Assembly (NCBI GenBank): GCA_041577935.1
Contig: JBFGIA010000122.1
Coordinates: 1 to 5,629 of the forward strand
DNA from: CAMYLR01 sp041577935
GTDB lineage: Bacteria > Gemmatimonadota > Gemmatimonadetes > JACCXV01 > JAHWKZ01
Length of the DNA stretch: 5,629 bases
Reading direction: 5' to 3'
A program made the position numbers and the translations under genes. The notes under the pieces are model-generated. The model had not been told where the DNA came from. It saw only the letters and a list, made by a program, of their open reading frames with translations, and did no database searches. Shown here in pieces: positions 5,247 to 5,629 of this stretch (positions are counted from its first letter, which is position 1; each line of letters opens with the position of its first letter).

Positions 5247-5629
5247 ATGGCATACGCAGCCGGAGTTGACGTCGGTTCCACCCAGACGAAGGCCGTGATC
5301 ATCGACCAGACCGGGCGCATCGTCGGCCGCTCGCTGATGGACACCGGCGCCAACGTCACACGGGCAGCCGAAACGGCGTTTCAGGAAGCGCTGCGCGATG
5401 CAGACCTTCTCGAGGAGGAAGTGGGGTTCATCGTCGGAACGGGGTACGGTCGTTACAAGGTGACGTTTGGGAACACACAAGTGACCGAAATCAGCTGCCA
5501 CGGACGGGGCGCGGTTCACATGTTCCCGGGTACGCGTACCGTTGTCGACATGGGCGGCCAGGATACCAAAGCGATTCGGGTCTCTGAAACCGGTGAGATC
5601 CTGGACTTCTGCATGAACGACAAGTGCGC
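5247..5629 (+). CDS. Benzoyl-CoA reductase ATP-hydrolysing activase subunit, 5' part (BcrA/BzdQ type)
   Basis: The first 127 residues of an acetate kinase/Hsp70-fold (ASKHA) ATPase are present; the frame is open at the 3' edge. This subunit type couples ATP hydrolysis to electron transfer from reduced ferredoxin, through a [4Fe-4S] cluster at a dimer interface, onto the BcrB/BcrC half. Motifs are phosphate-1 loop DVGSTQTK (8-15), TGYGR (65-69), EISCHGRGA (81-89), phosphate-2 loop DMGGQDTK (101-108) and the cluster-ligand site CMNDKC (122-127). C127 aligns with the cluster cysteine of the 2-hydroxyglutaryl-CoA dehydratase activator HgdC. The start ATG follows AGGGGG (5237-5242) by 4 nt, and the gene begins 8 bp after bcrB. 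Only 49 residues separate the first loop from TGYGR, as in compact HgdC/Bzd-type activases of about 260-300 residues. The longer Thauera BcrA (about 438 residues) appears to have extra sequence, so I give no symbol. A second activase subunit and a ferredoxin gene would be expected beyond the edge. Confidence 0.85.
   Translation, partial: MAYAAGVDVGSTQTKAVIIDQTGRIVGRSLMDTGANVTRAAETAFQEALRDADLLEEEVGFIVGTGYGRYKVTFGNTQVTEISCHGRGAVHMFPGTRTVVDMGGQDTKAIRVSETGEILDFCMNDKC

Noticed and set aside
1..5629. tRNA, rRNA, CRISPR array, insertion sequence, riboswitch or intrinsic terminator
   Set aside because: None was seen: intergenic gaps after 274 are 12 bp or less or overlaps, no repeat-spacer pattern or transposase occurs, and no GC hairpin followed by a T-run was found.

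Overview
The window carries one end of an anaerobic aromatic-degradation locus of the ATP-dependent (class I) benzoyl-CoA reductase type. It is GC-rich, roughly 60% by eye, with dense genes and Shine-Dalgarno motifs, so it is bacterial. The gene set (benzoyl-CoA reductase, dienoyl-CoA hydratase, ring-opening hydrolase) is the Thauera/Azoarcus/Magnetospirillum version of the pathway. It is not the Rhodopseudomonas version, which goes through cyclohexene carboxyl-CoA. A proteobacterium or similar facultative anaerobe is plausible, but nothing here fixes the taxonomy.

Layout. Positions 1-79 hold the start of a divergent minus-strand gene cut by the window edge, perhaps an NCS1-type permease. Positions 80-273 are a comparatively AT-rich control region with a 16-bp inverted repeat and a good sigma70-like promoter. 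Two CAAAATTTGA repeats lie across that promoter's -35/-10 elements. From 274 onward all genes are on the plus strand and almost touch: a TetR-family regulator, oah (6-oxocyclohex-1-ene-1-carbonyl-CoA hydrolase), dch (cyclohexa-1,5-diene-1-carbonyl-CoA hydratase), then the two catalytic-half subunits of benzoyl-CoA reductase (bcrC/bzdN-like and bcrB/bzdO-like). The first 127 residues of the ATP-hydrolysing activase subunit follow and run off the 3' edge. Junctions are a 19-bp overlap, a 1-bp TGATG overlap, a 4-bp ATGA overlap, a 12-bp gap and an 8-bp gap, so this looks like one operon.

How the genes work together. The activase subunits use ATP to drive electrons onto the BcrB/BcrC module, which reduces benzoyl-CoA to cyclohexa-1,5-diene-1-carbonyl-CoA. 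Dch adds water to give 6-hydroxycyclohex-1-ene-1-carbonyl-CoA. A dehydrogenase (Had), not present in this window, makes the 6-oxo compound. Oah then hydrates it and opens the ring to 3-hydroxypimelyl-CoA. The regulator, as first gene of the transcription unit, probably represses itself and the operon, with a CoA-thioester as a reasonable guess for the inducer.

The pathway itself is known. The less ordinary points are the co-transcribed TetR regulator with its repeat-laden promoter, a four-cysteine zinc-ribbon-like tail on Oah, the absence of had between oah and dch, and a compact HgdC/Bzd-like activase rather than the long Thauera BcrA type.
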